From Muraenolepis orangiensis (lineage: Eukaryota; Chordata; Actinopteri; Gadiformes; Muraenolepididae): 64,000 nt of DNA. A program made the translations under genes and the position numbers. This document shows positions 33,131 through 55,422 of the stretch, one piece after another. The notes beneath the pieces are model-generated. The model had not been told where the DNA came from. It was given only the letters and a program-made list of their open reading frames with translations, and searched no databases. Each line of letters opens with the position of its first letter. The first letter of the stretch is position 1. The stretch is from NCBI GenBank assembly GCA_027704905.1, contig CM051015.1:11345895-11409894 (forward strand), in the 5' to 3' direction.

Positions 33131-34084
33131 ACCGCAGGAAGAGGCATCAAAGCCTGCTGTGTGAATTTAAACCGCCCGCCTGTCTCCAAGCACTTCCCAC
33201 CTTCAGGGGATGAGCCACAAGGATGTGACCCCCGCCGAGTATGTCCTGTCATAGAACGCATGTCGTGAAAGCAAGGTAGACCTTTTCAAAAGCATATTTT
33301 GCTTGTAATTGGCCACATTGTAAACTGTGAGCTCCGGGGGTGTTGGTGTTCTGTGTTTGCTCGTTTGTAAAAGAGACATGCGTTTTATTTTAGGAGGGAC
33401 CGTAAAGGTTCTCTGGAGAGATGCAATAATGTCATAATAATCTTCCTCTGGAGACCAGTTAACTGATCCAAACTGCTAAATGATAGATTGTTTGGTCCGT
33501 CTGTGTGCAATCAGTATTATGGGCATAGATGTATTTGTGTTGTTTGTTGGTGCGTCTGCCGCTTTAGGCGAGAAGGAGCTGTATTTAACGAGGGAGATGA
33601 CAAAGAAGCAAGACATTGAGCTCCTGGGGGTTTATGTGGACAGCCTTCACTGTACAGACACACCTGTTGTCTGACTCCCACATAGCTTTGTTAGTTATTT
33701 TCCAAAATACGGCTATTGTAACATCTGTCAGTAAAAGTGTATCGTTGCTTGCTATCTTTATGTATCACAGGTTTTTAAGGTCAGCAATGCTGACTCATTC
33801 TGTCAGCAATGTTCACATTTGGTAGTGGGTATATATGTTTATGTTTTCTTATGAATTATGTTAGGGGGTCATCCTAAAGTGCATCAAAAAATAATGACAT
33901 ATTTTAATGATGGCCTTTCTCATAATTTGTATGATTATGTGAAGGACACTTCCCTGTGAAACTGCTGTTGGTCATAATGGGCTTGTAGTAGTTGTGAGAG
34001 ATATAACATTTTTTTTTTTTTACAATGTTTACTTCATCCAACAATGTTGTTTTCTGGAATTTTAAATGTACAAAACGGTGTGAC

Positions 34085-34090
<6 letters not shown>

Positions 34091-34137
<47 letters not shown>
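34091..34137. repeat. (TA)n microsatellite
   Basis: 47-base TA array. Confidence 0.97.
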
Positions 34138-34139
<2 letters not shown>

Positions 34140-34539
34140 TTATTTATTTTTTTACTTTAACCAATACCACTTACTTATTATCCTGTTTCCAGACAAAAAG
34201 AGCAGATAGTTTGCGTTATCTTAAATTTTCTGAAACACAATTATAAAAGCTTTATTATTTCGGTGCAAAGTGTGAAAGAACTAATTTTCCACCTCATTTG
34301 CATCAGAATACGGCTGGGCTGGTGGCTTGCGTCATCCATTCAGAGATTTTTGCATTCAATCCTCGAACTTGGCAATGGAAATGCAACAGAAAAGTATTAC
34401 TATACAAGCAAATCTTCTGTGCTCTATCCACTGGTTGCCCTTTCTGATCTGTGGTTTAAAAAAAAAAAAAGATTGATCTGAAAATGTAATATGAAAATCG
34501 ATTCAACCAGACAAACTCTCACTCACAATGTGTTGAAAC

Positions 34540-34745
34540 TAGTTGCGGCTGGTATTCTTCTATTGTTTGACTCGTAAAAATGAACAAGTCAAATGCTATG
34601 TAACAACTCTTACTTTTACTTCTTTTTATCCTATTCTGTTTTTTATAACTGCTGTCTGTCGTCGGGTATTGCACATAAGATTTTCACTCATTGCTTATAC
34701 TTGTGTAAACTGTGAAGTGACAATAAACTTGACTTGACTTGACTA
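34540..34745 (+). mobile_element. Probable LINE 3' end
   Basis: Ends TTGTGTAAACTGTGAAGTGA, CAATAAACTTGACTTGACTT, a polyadenylation-like signal followed by a TTGAC repeat, as seen at LINE 3' ends in fish. No coding part kept. Confidence 0.45.
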
Positions 34746-34959
34746 CAGTTCATTAACTACAATTCATGAATTGAAGCCTTGAATTAATTGATTAAATAGG
34801 AGATATGTAAAATAATGAATACAGCTAAACTGAGCTTACTCATTTGATTTTGCAATGCCTGCCTGTTATAAAGATTGGCACTGGTGTCATGATGTCTTAA
34901 GTGGGGGTAGGGGTAATCATTTAATTATGACACCCCTGCTTCACAGATGTTCAATGAAT

Positions 34960-35470
34960 AGATCCAAGATATTTGATTGGCCATTTGTAACAAATACATA
35001 GGAATGCTTACTTCTTAATATTAATATTACTAATTACTTCTTACTTCTTAATGCTTACTTCTTACTTCTTAATGCTTAATTCCCTCCCACAGTATACATC
35101 TCCAAAACAACGCCATAAAAATAATATATACAATAAAAATAAACAAAAAAAGAGCATTTTAAAGTGCAGTAGTGCAGCAGCATCATGAATACAGTGCAGT
35201 ATAGTGCAATAACTGTGATGAGTCCAAGTCCAGAAAGTCCAGCAAAGTATGTAAGTGTAATGTTAATGAAAGTGAAAGTGGCAACACTCCTAGCAGTTCG
35301 GTAGGTCACTGCCTGTGGATAAAAACTATTCTTAAACCTGGTAGTCCGTACGGATGCTGCGCAACCGGCGACCAGACGGTAGGGGGAGAAGAGATGGTGC
35401 CCAGGGTGGTTGCAGACCTTTATGATGGACCTGGCCTTCTTCCGACATCTGGTCCTATAGTGCATAATAG
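34960..35470 (-). mobile_element. Non-LTR retrotransposon 3' end, family A, longest copy
   Basis: Read on the minus strand it gives RSIIKVCNHPGHHLFSPYRL and RTTRFKNSFYPQAV, typical of the C-terminal end of fish LINE reverse transcriptases, followed by the family's 3' UTR. A local expansion of ACTTCTTAATGCTT-like units lies at about 35010-35080, near the 3' end. Confidence 0.72.
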
Positions 35471-40307
<4,837 letters not shown>

Positions 40308-40413
40308 AGAATAAAAGCATTGGCATGTAAAAGGTAGGTCAAAGGTTGTGTACTGTATAGTAAACAAACGTAAGCAGAGGAAGTTTCACTGGTGGTAGAA
40401 TCATGGCCTCACG

Positions 40414-40671
40414 CTACACTACATGTGACAGTGGCCCTACCTGTAATTGTGATTGTGGTGTTGTTGTTGTTGTTGGGATTGACGATGCTCCAGACCACGA
40501 TATAAACAGTGGTACAGCGCCACTGTTCAGTCGGGCCAACTGGGATTTAGCTACTCCTCCGCGATACTCATTGTCCAAAAACTGGTCACTGCAAACTCGC
40601 TTTTCGCTAACAACGTCCAGCGGTGTGTTTGCTCCATTTTCTGGATGGTTGACTGCTACCAACCTACCCAC
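40414..40671 (-). pseudogene. THAP-domain-like fragment
   Basis: The minus-strand ORF contains KRVCSDQFLDNEYRGG followed by LNSGAVPLF, which resembles the second half of a THAP zinc finger (the C..HF and AVPTLF elements). The usual His is Gln here, so zinc binding would be lost. A donor-like CAG|GTAGGG follows. The first half of the domain (the CxxC part) was not found nearby. It may be a relic of a THAP-type transposase or a decayed THAP gene exon. Confidence 0.35.
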
Positions 40672-45180
<4,509 letters not shown>

Positions 45181-45379
45181 CTTAGTTCTTCATTCTGGCC
45201 ACCTGGGGCTGTGGCAGCAGTTGGAAATTGAGACAGACGACAAACAAAGTTACAAGTACTAGACACGCTTTTGTCACTTTCAAACAAAGACCACATTAGT
45301 GAGGGTGGCGAGTAAACAGAAGTAAAGAGTCGTAATGTCCGTGCAACTGTTGTTGTTTGACTCATTTAAATGACAAGCT

Positions 45380-45705
45380 AAAGATAAGCCGATTATCTGG
45401 AACGGTCTGCTTGTCGAAAATAGATCAGCTGTGTTCTCCTTTAAGAAGCTTCTTAAGACAAAGACAAAGACTTAAGACTTAATTGCTTTTAATCAGCTTT
45501 AATTGTATATTGTTTCATGTTTAGATTGATGTTTTTACTTTGCTTATTGTAGTGGATTGTGTATATGTTGAGCAAAACGTATATTATGCCATCGGTTTTA
45601 ATATTTCGTTTATTTTTTCATTGCTTTGTTTTAAATCACGTTGTGCAGTACAGGTACAGTATATGCTTGATACGTGCTATATCAATAAAGGTATTATCAT
45701 GTGAA
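45380..45705 (+). mobile_element. Probable LINE 3' end
   Basis: Starts with an IIWNGLLVENRSAVFSFKKL reading, like the WNSLP...STFKK motif near the C terminus of LINE reverse transcriptases, and ends TGCTATATCAATAAAGG. Confidence 0.5.
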
Positions 45706-46855
45706 ACCCCTTTACCCCAAGTAAGTAATACACACGTCAGGCACAGTGCCTGAATGTTAGCCTTGTACTCCCTGTGTGCTAAGATGCTAGCCGGAGCCAG
45801 CTGTGCGTTTTACATGTCAAACTCCAGTGTCCTAGCATAGTGAGATGAAAGAGGTTTTCTATTTATGCTAGCCTTTACTTTCTTTCCCACGGTCCTTGAT
45901 TAAGTCTAAACTTCAAAGTGCTAGTCAAGTGTAGATTTTCACATCAGATGTGCTTGTGTAAATTCTAAGTTGTTGATGTCAACTTGAACACAATGCCCTA
46001 CAATTTGCTGTAGGGGGTGCGCAATAAGCACTCTTACTAAAGTGATATGCGTGTGTGCAACTATGTTATGAAACTAAACTTTTCTATGCATCTATGCCAA
46101 CTGAAAATGTACAGACAATTCTTCGGGTGTTAACTTGTAAGAATCTTATCTTGTTAGAATCAAATCTATTTAGTAGAATTTTACTTATCTAATGAATCTC
46201 TTCCAGTGTTTACAATGGTTACGTAAAATACATATTTATTTTATCCTTTAAAAGCTAAAAGTTCTTTCACGTGAAGTAACTCAAGTTAAAAGGCTTTTCT
46301 GTGGCTCTTGTAAACAATGACTCAATCTTGCTTTCAAGAAAAAGATTGGGGGCATTTGGAAATCTGCCATCTAGTCTTTAATGCTGTTGTAAACCGCACC
46401 CATGGCAGGATTGTAAAGATTTTATTTTGGCAAACATCCGAGAGAGAAGCCCCCCCCCCCCCCCAACACCAGGACTGGCAGGGGCAGGTCAAGGGCTGTG
46501 GATCTCGGTGTTTATTAATGGGTTATCTAGAGGGGTGTGACAGTGGGGCAATCTCTGATGATGATGTCTTATTGCTTTCCATGAGCGACCCCAAGGTGCA
46601 TGCATATTTATGACATGCTGCCACCTTGAAGGCAGCTACATATATCTGCTTAACGTCCCGGCCTGCTTTGATGCTTACCATAGCATCCCCAGGATGTTAG
46701 AGGAGAGCCCTTAATGCTAACGCTACCAGGGCTGCACTATCCATAACAACGCATCCACTCTCCACTCATCCACTTCTCTACTTTGGGTTTCCCTAATGGT
46801 GTTTGCATAATTAAAGGAGGAGGGAATAAAAGTTATTACATATAATGATTGCCAA

Positions 46856-46889
46856 TGTGTTTAGTCCCAATCTATTGGGACTAAACACA
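46856..46889. other. Perfect inverted repeat, 15-bp arms
   Basis: TGTGTTTAGTCCCAA, loop TCTA, TTGGGACTAAACACA. No T run follows and the site is not next to a gene. Confidence 0.95.
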
Positions 46890-47874
46890 GAAAGATTATA
46901 TGTTGAACAAGATTGTCCACCGTATACATCTCCAGTGGGTTTATGTCAGCAGTTCATGTAAGCTAAATGGCTTTTTGACCACATAGTGAATTCACTGTAA
47001 CTAATTGGTGTGACAGCTTGATTTGGGACGTGTATGTATTAAATATTACACTCCTCAGGGGAAACTGGGATTTTAAAGGGCAACTTACAAGCAGACACTT
47101 GTTTGATTAATATGAGAAAGTTCCTTTCATGGATAGATTAGTTTGATTCATTCATCCCTGCTCTTTATGGCTGTACGAATAATTGTAAAAAATTGTCTGG
47201 ATGTATACCTCTATGGAAATGTTGCAACAAATTATGTTGCAACAAACCAAATGTCCCAAGCTGTCTGCCCGCGTACACAAAAGTCTGTTCAGAATTAGGT
47301 GCGGGATCTTCCTGAATAGTTTATATCCTCTTGTTAAGGACTTGCAAACTAAACCCAAAACATACATTTAAATCTGAAGCAAAACTGAATGTTTACTATG
47401 TATATGCATGGATAATCCCAAACACGGAGGGATTATACTGTGTGAGAGAGTGTGTGGTTGAGCTGCTTGGCAGTGGCTGTCCCTGGTGGCTCCAGCGCCT
47501 CCAATCGGGCAGCCCTTCTGTGTCCCTTTCCGGGTCAAACGCCACCGAAGTGGCTTTTCTGGGCCCCTCCGACAACCAGGACACAGGCATAATGTTGTTT
47601 CAACCAGTTTATTGGAGAGTTGGCAAGATGTTACAGGCCAAGCAGGTGGTAAACGCTGACATGTCCCAGCTCTCTCCCAGAGTGTGTATGTGTGATGGCT
47701 GGTCACTCATGCCTGACTTGATCACTCATGCACCACAGGTGTGCAGCCAAGGCTTGGATGTGAAGTGTTGTTTGTTTGGCCTCGCCAAATGAACAACACT
47801 TCCTCTTCCTCTCTTCATTGTGTGTACCTCCCTTAAACTATGCTCATCTGCTCTTGGAGGCTTGTCCGGAGAGA

Positions 47875-47985
47875 AATGCACTTATGACTTCTGGTGACCA
47901 GTAGTTCTCTTGCCTACCTAAGTCACTAAGTAACTTTGTACTTTGGACAAAAGTGTCTGCTAAATGACTAATGTTATGTGATTTG
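47875..47985 (+). mobile_element. L2-tail element, degraded
   Basis: CTTTGGACAAAAGTGTCTGC, TAAATGACTAATGTTATG at 47940-47980, preceded by the TGACTTCTGGTGACCAG block of the other copies. Confidence 0.6.
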
Positions 47986-48771
47986 GCACATCAGGGGTTA
48001 CATATTAAATATAAGTTTGCATACTTACTTACTGTTTGGAACTGTAAATCGACATCCTCATTATGTTCTTCTCCCAGATGTGTTCTGAGGCTGGCGCATA
48101 GCAGTACTGCGTATTGCTGAATAAGGAAATAATGAAATCCGTCTTGACAATGTCACTCTTATTTGAGACTTTACATCCCCCACCCTCTGCTCCCATCGCC
48201 GTCTGTCTCGCACTCGTTCTGCCTCTAGCTGCCTTCTCCATCCATTTTTCAGTTATTTTGTGTCTTTTCTTCAGCCACTACTCCCTCCAACACTCCCATT
48301 CCACCTAGAGCTTGTTCTACCCTCTTCAGAGCAAAATACCCTCAACCACTCTCCAAGTAAATCATAGTGGATTGGTTTACCCTCCTACCGCTCTCCTGTA
48401 TATGGCGGACATCCTGTCATTTGTTTATACATGCAAATGGCTGCAGACAATTGCTCTTGAATGAGCGGTGCCAGTGCTTCAGAGTTGACGAGCCTGGCTT
48501 ATTGCCGATAAACTAGAGGACGTTTCTTGGATGGCATGATTTTTCTCATGCTGGCAAAATTGCAGGTCCATTTCTTTTTGGAATAATGCATTGCAAAATT
48601 TCACACAGAAATTCTGACAATTTAATTGCGAAACTGAATATGACGATACTATCTAATATTTGCCGATATGGTCTTTAATTTCAATGTCAAAAATAATACT
48701 TAATACTTCATCATTTAAACATTTGGTTGTGGTTATTTTAGTCCCTTTTTTCCCCTTATCACTGTGCTCTG

Positions 48772-48945
48772 ATACAAGATACAATATATTGATTTGCCAT
48801 TTGTAACAAGTACATTGGAATGCTTTCTCCCCATTCCCATCCCGCAGTATACATCTCAAAAAACAATACCATAAAAATAATATATTCAATAAAAATGAGT
48901 CCAGAAAGTCCAGCAACGTATGTAAGTGTAATGTCAATGACATGT
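48772..48945 (-). mobile_element. Non-LTR retrotransposon 3' end, family A, fragment
   Basis: Carries the GATACAAGATACAA tail and the CCATTCCCATCCCGCAGTAT block in reverse orientation, followed by GAGTCCAGAAAGTCCAGCAA. An internal part of the 3' UTR is deleted. Confidence 0.65.
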
Positions 48946-49480
48946 TATGAAAGTGAACGGCCGCATTGGAGTTAGCACAGTGTTAAACAAGTGTCCAGTT
49001 ACCACCCGACCAGCCTGCACCCCATGTTATTTTCACAATAGAATGCAATTTGTTAAATACATTAAAACCCAAATCTGGGTGTCATCTACCAATAGGCCTG
49101 TTTCCCCCCCCCACCACCACATACTCACTGGACCACTCACACGTTATCTGCATCCATCCACTGATGACCACCACAATTAAAGAAAATTGAAAATTGAATG
49201 GAAAGATTTAGACAATGATTTTCCTCAATTTGGTTCATGATTAGTACATACATATTTTCATGAATATTTAGTTGCTACCCTGCTAAAAGTAACACGTGGT
49301 AGATAATTGACCAGGTGCTTGTATGAAGGGCTAATCTACCCAAGGAAGACACTGCAGCAATAAGTAAGGGTGGGTCTGCAAAACGATCGAACAAACCACT
49401 GTTGAAAATGCATACAGTATGTTGTGTTTGTAAACCACTTCGTTATCTATATGTTTTTATACTGAAGGTATTCCATATGG

Positions 49481-49643
49481 GCGGCAGTAGCTCAGTCTGT
49501 TGGGGCTTGGGAACCCGAGGGTTGCAAGTTCAAGTCCCCAAAACGGACGAAGTACGGAGTGAGAACTGGTACTTAAATAATCAAAGTTCACTGAGTGTGT
49601 ATGTAGGTATGTGACCAATAACGAGGATTCAATCCTCCAGATT
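49481..49643 (+). mobile_element. tRNA-derived SINE with central deletion
   Basis: GGCGGCAGTAGCTCAGTCTG, GTTCAAGTCCCC, then a jump to the GTGTGTATGTAGGTATGTGA and ATTCAATCCTCCAGATTTAG end. Confidence 0.75.
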
Positions 49644-51622
49644 TAGATTAGTAGATATTTAAAGGTGATTGGGAGCTTGGCTTGGTCCCCAGCTAACTAA
49701 GTCAAGTAGGTTGCATGTGACAAAGTTTCAACATTGTTTCATGCCATTTGCAACCTACAGTTGGTTTCACTGTTGCAAAAATAAATATATATAAAGAAGA
49801 AGCACAATGTTGGCAATGACAAATAACACAAAGTATGATTAGGGAGTAAAGTTGCCTACCTCACGCTGACCAGAGTCAGGTGACTCAGCTGACTCGCGTT
49901 ACAAGCACCTGCTCTCCCTTTGCCTTTATTTTATACACATATGTTCTCCAATGATTCCCTACAATTCAGAGGCACAAGCAACAGTCATTTAGTTTTCTGC
50001 CTTATTTAGTTTTCTTCAGTGTAACCCAAGGCTGTTTTTGAATGGCTCTATCCAAGCCCTTTAACGTAATCTGCCAGTTATAGGTTATGGTGTGCGTGTC
50101 TGGTACGGGGGGGTAGTCGGTATCATGGCTTCTGATTGGGTAAGAAATCACCAAGGAAACCACAGTGTGCTCCAAGTGTATATTGGTTACAACTAGTTTA
50201 TCCACAATGTGAGTTGGTTGAAGTAAACATGATCAGCCAACGGGAGCACAACTCAATTTGCTAAGACACCAAACCCTGTTTGTGCAGAATTCAGTGTTGC
50301 GCCTGTGTTTACAAAATGTTGAAAGTAGTCTGCCAAAATAGTTTATGGACATTTTTGACATAATTAAGGAAAGCACTGCAAAGGTAGACTCATAAATAAT
50401 GTAAATTATTTGTTAAATGTCCCTGACAGCCAATGCTGGCACTGCAGAACATGAGCGCCAAGGAAGGCTGAGCTGGTCAGCCTGAGCCTGGTCGCCGAGT
50501 GGCTTCCTCGCAGTGCCATGAATTGACACACGCAGGAGACGGGGGAGAATAAATGGTAAAGCTTAAATGAGGAACAGTCCCTGTTAATAACAGAACTAAC
50601 GTGACTCACAAAAACCACCAAGAAGGCAGGCACATGGTGCAACACAAAATATGTAGGTCCAGGTGCAAATTCCCCTTGTTGCGCTGCCTCAAAGACAACA
50701 TAGGGCAAAGTGTCCTCGTTTATCACATCTCAGCATATATTGATGCACTGGAAATCAGATAATGATTATTCATTAGCAAAGCTGTTTGCATAATGCCCCT
50801 GGCCGTCAGCGGTGCCGTCGATGACCACTGCTTGTGACCACGACGGCAGGGCGAAACACAAACATACATGAAATGTGTTCCTTGGTGCCATGACTCATTG
50901 GGGATGAAGTATCGCTGCTGTCTTCGTACCTCTCGCCACTGTGTGTTGTTGGATGACAGTGAAATACATCAGTCCAGGCTCCTTCTGGTGCTAGATATTG
51001 GATGTCAGTGGAGATAAATGTACTTCCCCGTTCTAATGCCTTGCTCATTGTAACGCCAAATGACGGTAGCATTTTCCCATGGCGCAATTATTTCACCATT
51101 TACACGTCCGTTTCGAGGAGATGAGTACAGGTATAATTTTCCAGTTTATTTTTAATCAAATTATAAAATGGTGTGAAACGCTGTCAGTAATTGCATTCCA
51201 ACCATAAGAGTACTGATCATTCCTTAATTTGTCTCAATCTAATTTCTGGACGTAATTGAATACCTAATCAATTCCTTGGGGGGGGGGGGTGGTTTATCTC
51301 GTAATTTAATACATTTTTGGGTACCACAATAAAGCTGTTTTGTAAATGTTTGCCCGTCTGTACTTTTTGATGTCTATACATTTTATGATATATATCATAA
51401 CATCATTGACTCAGGATCATGCCTCGGATTTAAGGTGCCCAGAAAGGTCTGATATTTTCACCCAGCCTGCACATCAGCCTGGCTCACTGTTGATTTAGCT
51501 CCGGGGTCCATGACGGATGTGGCTGATGTCTGTGCCCCACATCTCCAGAAGTGTGTCCCCTTTGATATTCCTTGACTCGGGGGTGTGCATAAGTACATTG
51601 AGAGAAGAAGTCAAGGTCAAAT

Positions 51623-51679
51623 TCTCTCTCTCTCTCTCTCTCTCGGTCTCTCTCTGTCTCTGTCTCTGTCTCTCTGTCG
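51623..51679. repeat. (TC)n microsatellite with GTCTC variants
   Basis: CT array turning into CTGTCTCTGTCT-type units. Confidence 0.95.
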
Positions 51680-52449
51680 AGGGAGCCTCATGAATATTAT
51701 GATTAATCAGACTTCTTTGGGTCAAATGAATAACCCTGCATTGTTGTGAAGCGTGCACAACACATAGGTTTTTTTTTTTTTACAGTATTATCATTGTATG
51801 TGGGCCTACATACATTGCACCAGCTTTAACATACCGATCAACAACAGCTTTGTGATACCTATCATTTAAATCCATTTCTATTGATCACATAGTCTGTTTC
51901 ATGCATGTGTCTGTTCCAATCAAATAATCCATATGACTTCAAATCGATGTTAAGGCAGAAAATGGATGTGTGATCAATTCACCTCTGTTCTGTAATTAGT
52001 CCATTTGACAAATCAGAATTTCACACACATCCCTGGGCAATCGTATTATCACATGGATTTCAGTCACACGCCATTGCCATAGTCCAAGCAGATAATTGAT
52101 TTAGAGCAGCGATGCATTAAAGTGTCAAATGATGAATCGCTGTAACATGTAATTAGAGCGGCACAGAGAGGCACATGATGGTCTCCATGAACGCTGCTTT
52201 GTTTTTGTTGTTTAATCAACCATGTTCTGCCCACCAGGGAGCTATTATCTTCTCTTGCTGTATATCCTGATGTCACACTGAGTGTAACACAACCGTTTGT
52301 GGCGGTTGTAAAAAAGACTTTGGTTACCCTGCTTCTCGGTGTGCCTGCAAGCACACCGTCCTGCCGGTTAATTGGCATTGATTTGTAGCGGGAGGGGAAC
52401 AACGGTGGAACCACAAGGGCTGCCTCCTGTTAAGCCTGGCGTTATCACT

Positions 52450-52580
52450 GTCTGTGTCATGATCTGCCCAATTTACAAAAAGACGTTGCTCCACAGACTC
52501 CACTGTTTACCTGTCACCATGTTAGTCAAGTGTAAACGGTTGCGTCTCGTCCGATGCTCGCCGGGCCCTTCAACGAGCTC
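52450..52580 (+). mobile_element. Possible reverse-transcriptase C-terminal relic
   Basis: Reads LLHRLHCLPVTMLVKCKRLR, resembling the LxxLHWLPVxxRIxFKxL motif of LINE reverse transcriptases. Short and without further support. Confidence 0.3.
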
Positions 52581-55357
52581 CATTTATTTATTTGTTGTTG
52601 TTTGTTTGTTTCCATTCTGCGGACGGTCAGCTTTTGCAAATTGAGATGTTCGTTCTACTTTCCAGCCAGTTGCCGGCAGCTCCGGGGAGACCCGTGGGGA
52701 GCGTTTTGATGGGCAGCAGACGAGGTTTCTCACACTAGAAGGAGCATGCCTCTCCCAGTGTCTTCATTACAAGTGCACTTTCTGGTTCCAATATTGATGC
52801 ACTGATTTATTTTTTTCCATCAATGGTCCGCTGAGGCCCCATGGAGCATGCTAACATAGATTTCTGCTGTTCTGCTGGCCTTATTTTGATGTTGGAGATT
52901 GGAAAGTTGAAGGGGGACAGCAATTTTGAAATGTGTCGAGCATCTTTACATGACCCCTGCTCTAGATACTTTTAGCTCAAGGTTTGGTAAAACAACAGAA
53001 GTTGTTTTAGTGTGTTTTGTTTATCAGACATTTTAAATATATACAACTTGGAATCATACATCATACACCCAAACATATGGGTCCTTGAATGTTAATCTAA
53101 TCCCATTTCTCCTTCCATATTAGTTTTTGGTTTATGGGAAAGAAAATACAACCAGTTCAACCATTTGTTTGATAAAAGCATTGACCTTTAATTACAAAAA
53201 CCTTGCAGTGGGGAACCTTAGCTTTCACTTAAGTTGACATTTATAAATACAGAATGTCCCTGTGAATTGCTTTTATTTATTTATTTTTAACCGGCTATAT
53301 GGTGGGGCCAGATAATATTGGTTTGTTTGTTATAGACTGAAACTGTAGGGTCAGGGAGCGGGGGAGTATGTGAGCAAAGTACAATGCAAGCTGTTCCTCA
53401 TTTGCCCAATGTATCTACAGAACAGAACTGTGTACACAGGCGTCTCCTATCAGTCAAAATAGCAATGGAAAGTCAAGATAAAGACGGTACTCTACCCTTC
53501 TCTGTTTGTGTGCTTACGACAAGAAATCGATGCAGCTGGGTTTCAGGGACTGTTTTACAGTCAGGGCAGCCCTCGGCCTAAATGTTTGTCTGTTTTAGTC
53601 AATGACACTTCTCAGCAAACTATTACCCTCAGGGAACGGAGAACAAACGTGAAACAAATAAGCTAGAGGCCCCCACCATCTTGGCATTGTTTGTGCTTAA
53701 AAATGGAAGCCTGATAGTGTGGAAATATTCTTTACGTGGTGTCAAACAAAAATTGATCGCAGCTAAGATCCTAGCCATTATATTACAGACACTGAGGAAG
53801 AACTACTGCTGTCGCTGCCTTGTTTTATCCCTGATCTTTCTGTCCGGCAATCATCTGAGGGATATGAAAGTGTCTGTGGGGACTTGGGCCTTCTTCTTCT
53901 GCCCCCCCCCCCCCAATCCTTGCATTCTCCTTCCCAGATGAGAGAGTATTTCCCGTCTGATATGCAGCAGTAAAGGTTATCTGTAATGCAGTCATGCTCC
54001 CGTACAACATGCCCTGCTAAAGGAGTGTGTGCGGGCCACAAACATTTGTCCTCGATAAACTCATTTTAGCTGTGCCCTTCATTATGGCGAGCCCACAATG
54101 CCATGCTTACGGCGGCCATAAGTCGCATTTCAGTGAGCAAAACGGCGCTGTGTGGCCGTGCAGATGGAGATGAAAGGAGAGTCCCACGGTGATCACAAGA
54201 AGAAACCTTTGGGGGACTCTTTGGACCTCTGCATTGGGCAGGAACCGTGCACATGAACTGGAGCTTCAAATGAAAAGCTAATAATTGGATATATTTTCAC
54301 TTCCAGATTATTGCAGCGACACGAAAGACTAGTTTCAGAGATTGAGTCCAGCGGGAATAATTTGGCCCTGGTGCAGAACAGAGTCAATAGGAATTTCAAT
54401 GGGATATTTTGTTCATTTCTGATGTCCATTTCGGTTTTCCTTTTTTCTCAAGACAAGATGTACTTGAGTTCTAATGTAGATTATTTTTGGCAAATTATGT
54501 GGTTGCACTTCCACAACAAAAGAGTCTCTGAGTCTTAAAACCAGGGCCGCATTTGACAATTTTCTATTTCTGCACAAAAAAAGGAAAATGGTGCCTGAGG
54601 CTGAGTAGAACCGACAAGCAACAGCCTCACATCACTCACCTGGATTCAAAAGGGACAGAAATAGCACTAAAAGCACCTTCTCTCACTTTGTAACTGTTCC
54701 TTTGTTTCCTGGTCTGTTGCATGAGGCTCATCTGTGGCAGACCATGCTGCCCATGTCTTTGCATCCTCCCAAAGAAAGGCTGTCTCCAAGCTTTGAAACG
54801 TAGACATTGGAACTAAAAGGTTATTTAAGCCCACAGAAAAAAATCTGGCACCGTCTGCACAAAGAGAGCCGACCAGGTCAATAGCTTAGCAAACAAATAT
54901 TATATATTTTTTAAACTAGGTTTATTTGATTGAACTTGAAATATATGTTTTGTAGCTTCTCCCCTTTATTAAGATGTGTAGTGAAGATGTACGGGACAGA
55001 CAGAAGGGCATAGTGCAGCCAAAGATGCAAGTTATGTGCCCGTCTGTCTCAAACCTGCATCGTCATGAGATATTATCTTTGGAATTGGTTGTAGTGTTTT
55101 TTCCCCTCCCCACCTGCCTATCTCTGTCTGCCTGCCTGACTCTTTCATTGATATGCACGCTTTGTTGGTTCTACTTCTATTCTGTAATTACACCTATCAT
55201 CAAAGGGAATCAGAAGGACTATTTAGCTATTTCATTATCTTAAGCTATATCTTGCCTTCAAAGGGCAAGTTCGCAATCTCTTCTGAACTATATATACTAT
55301 AACTATATACTATTACTCTATACTATAACTATATACTATAACTATATATAATGCTGC

Positions 55358-55422
55358 TAATATTAATATAAGTGTTATTAACACCTCAGCTAGAGGTGTT
55401 GATAACACTTATATTAATATAT
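55358..55422. other. Long near-perfect palindrome
   Basis: Arms of about 29 bases (TATAAGTGTTATTAACACCTC and partner) with one mismatch around the 5-base loop AGCTA, set in AT-rich sequence after a run of ACTATA-type repeats. Confidence 0.8.

Larger units (their letters stand above)
30531..34090. other. Gene-poor stretch
   Basis: Contains a SINE, the C-rich minisatellite and AT palindromic repeats near 32.8 kb. No gene seen. Confidence 0.55.

Noticed and set aside
47331..47792. 153-residue plus-strand ORF
   Set aside because: No family recognised and an overlapping ORF of similar length exists on the other strand; likely chance in GC-richer DNA.
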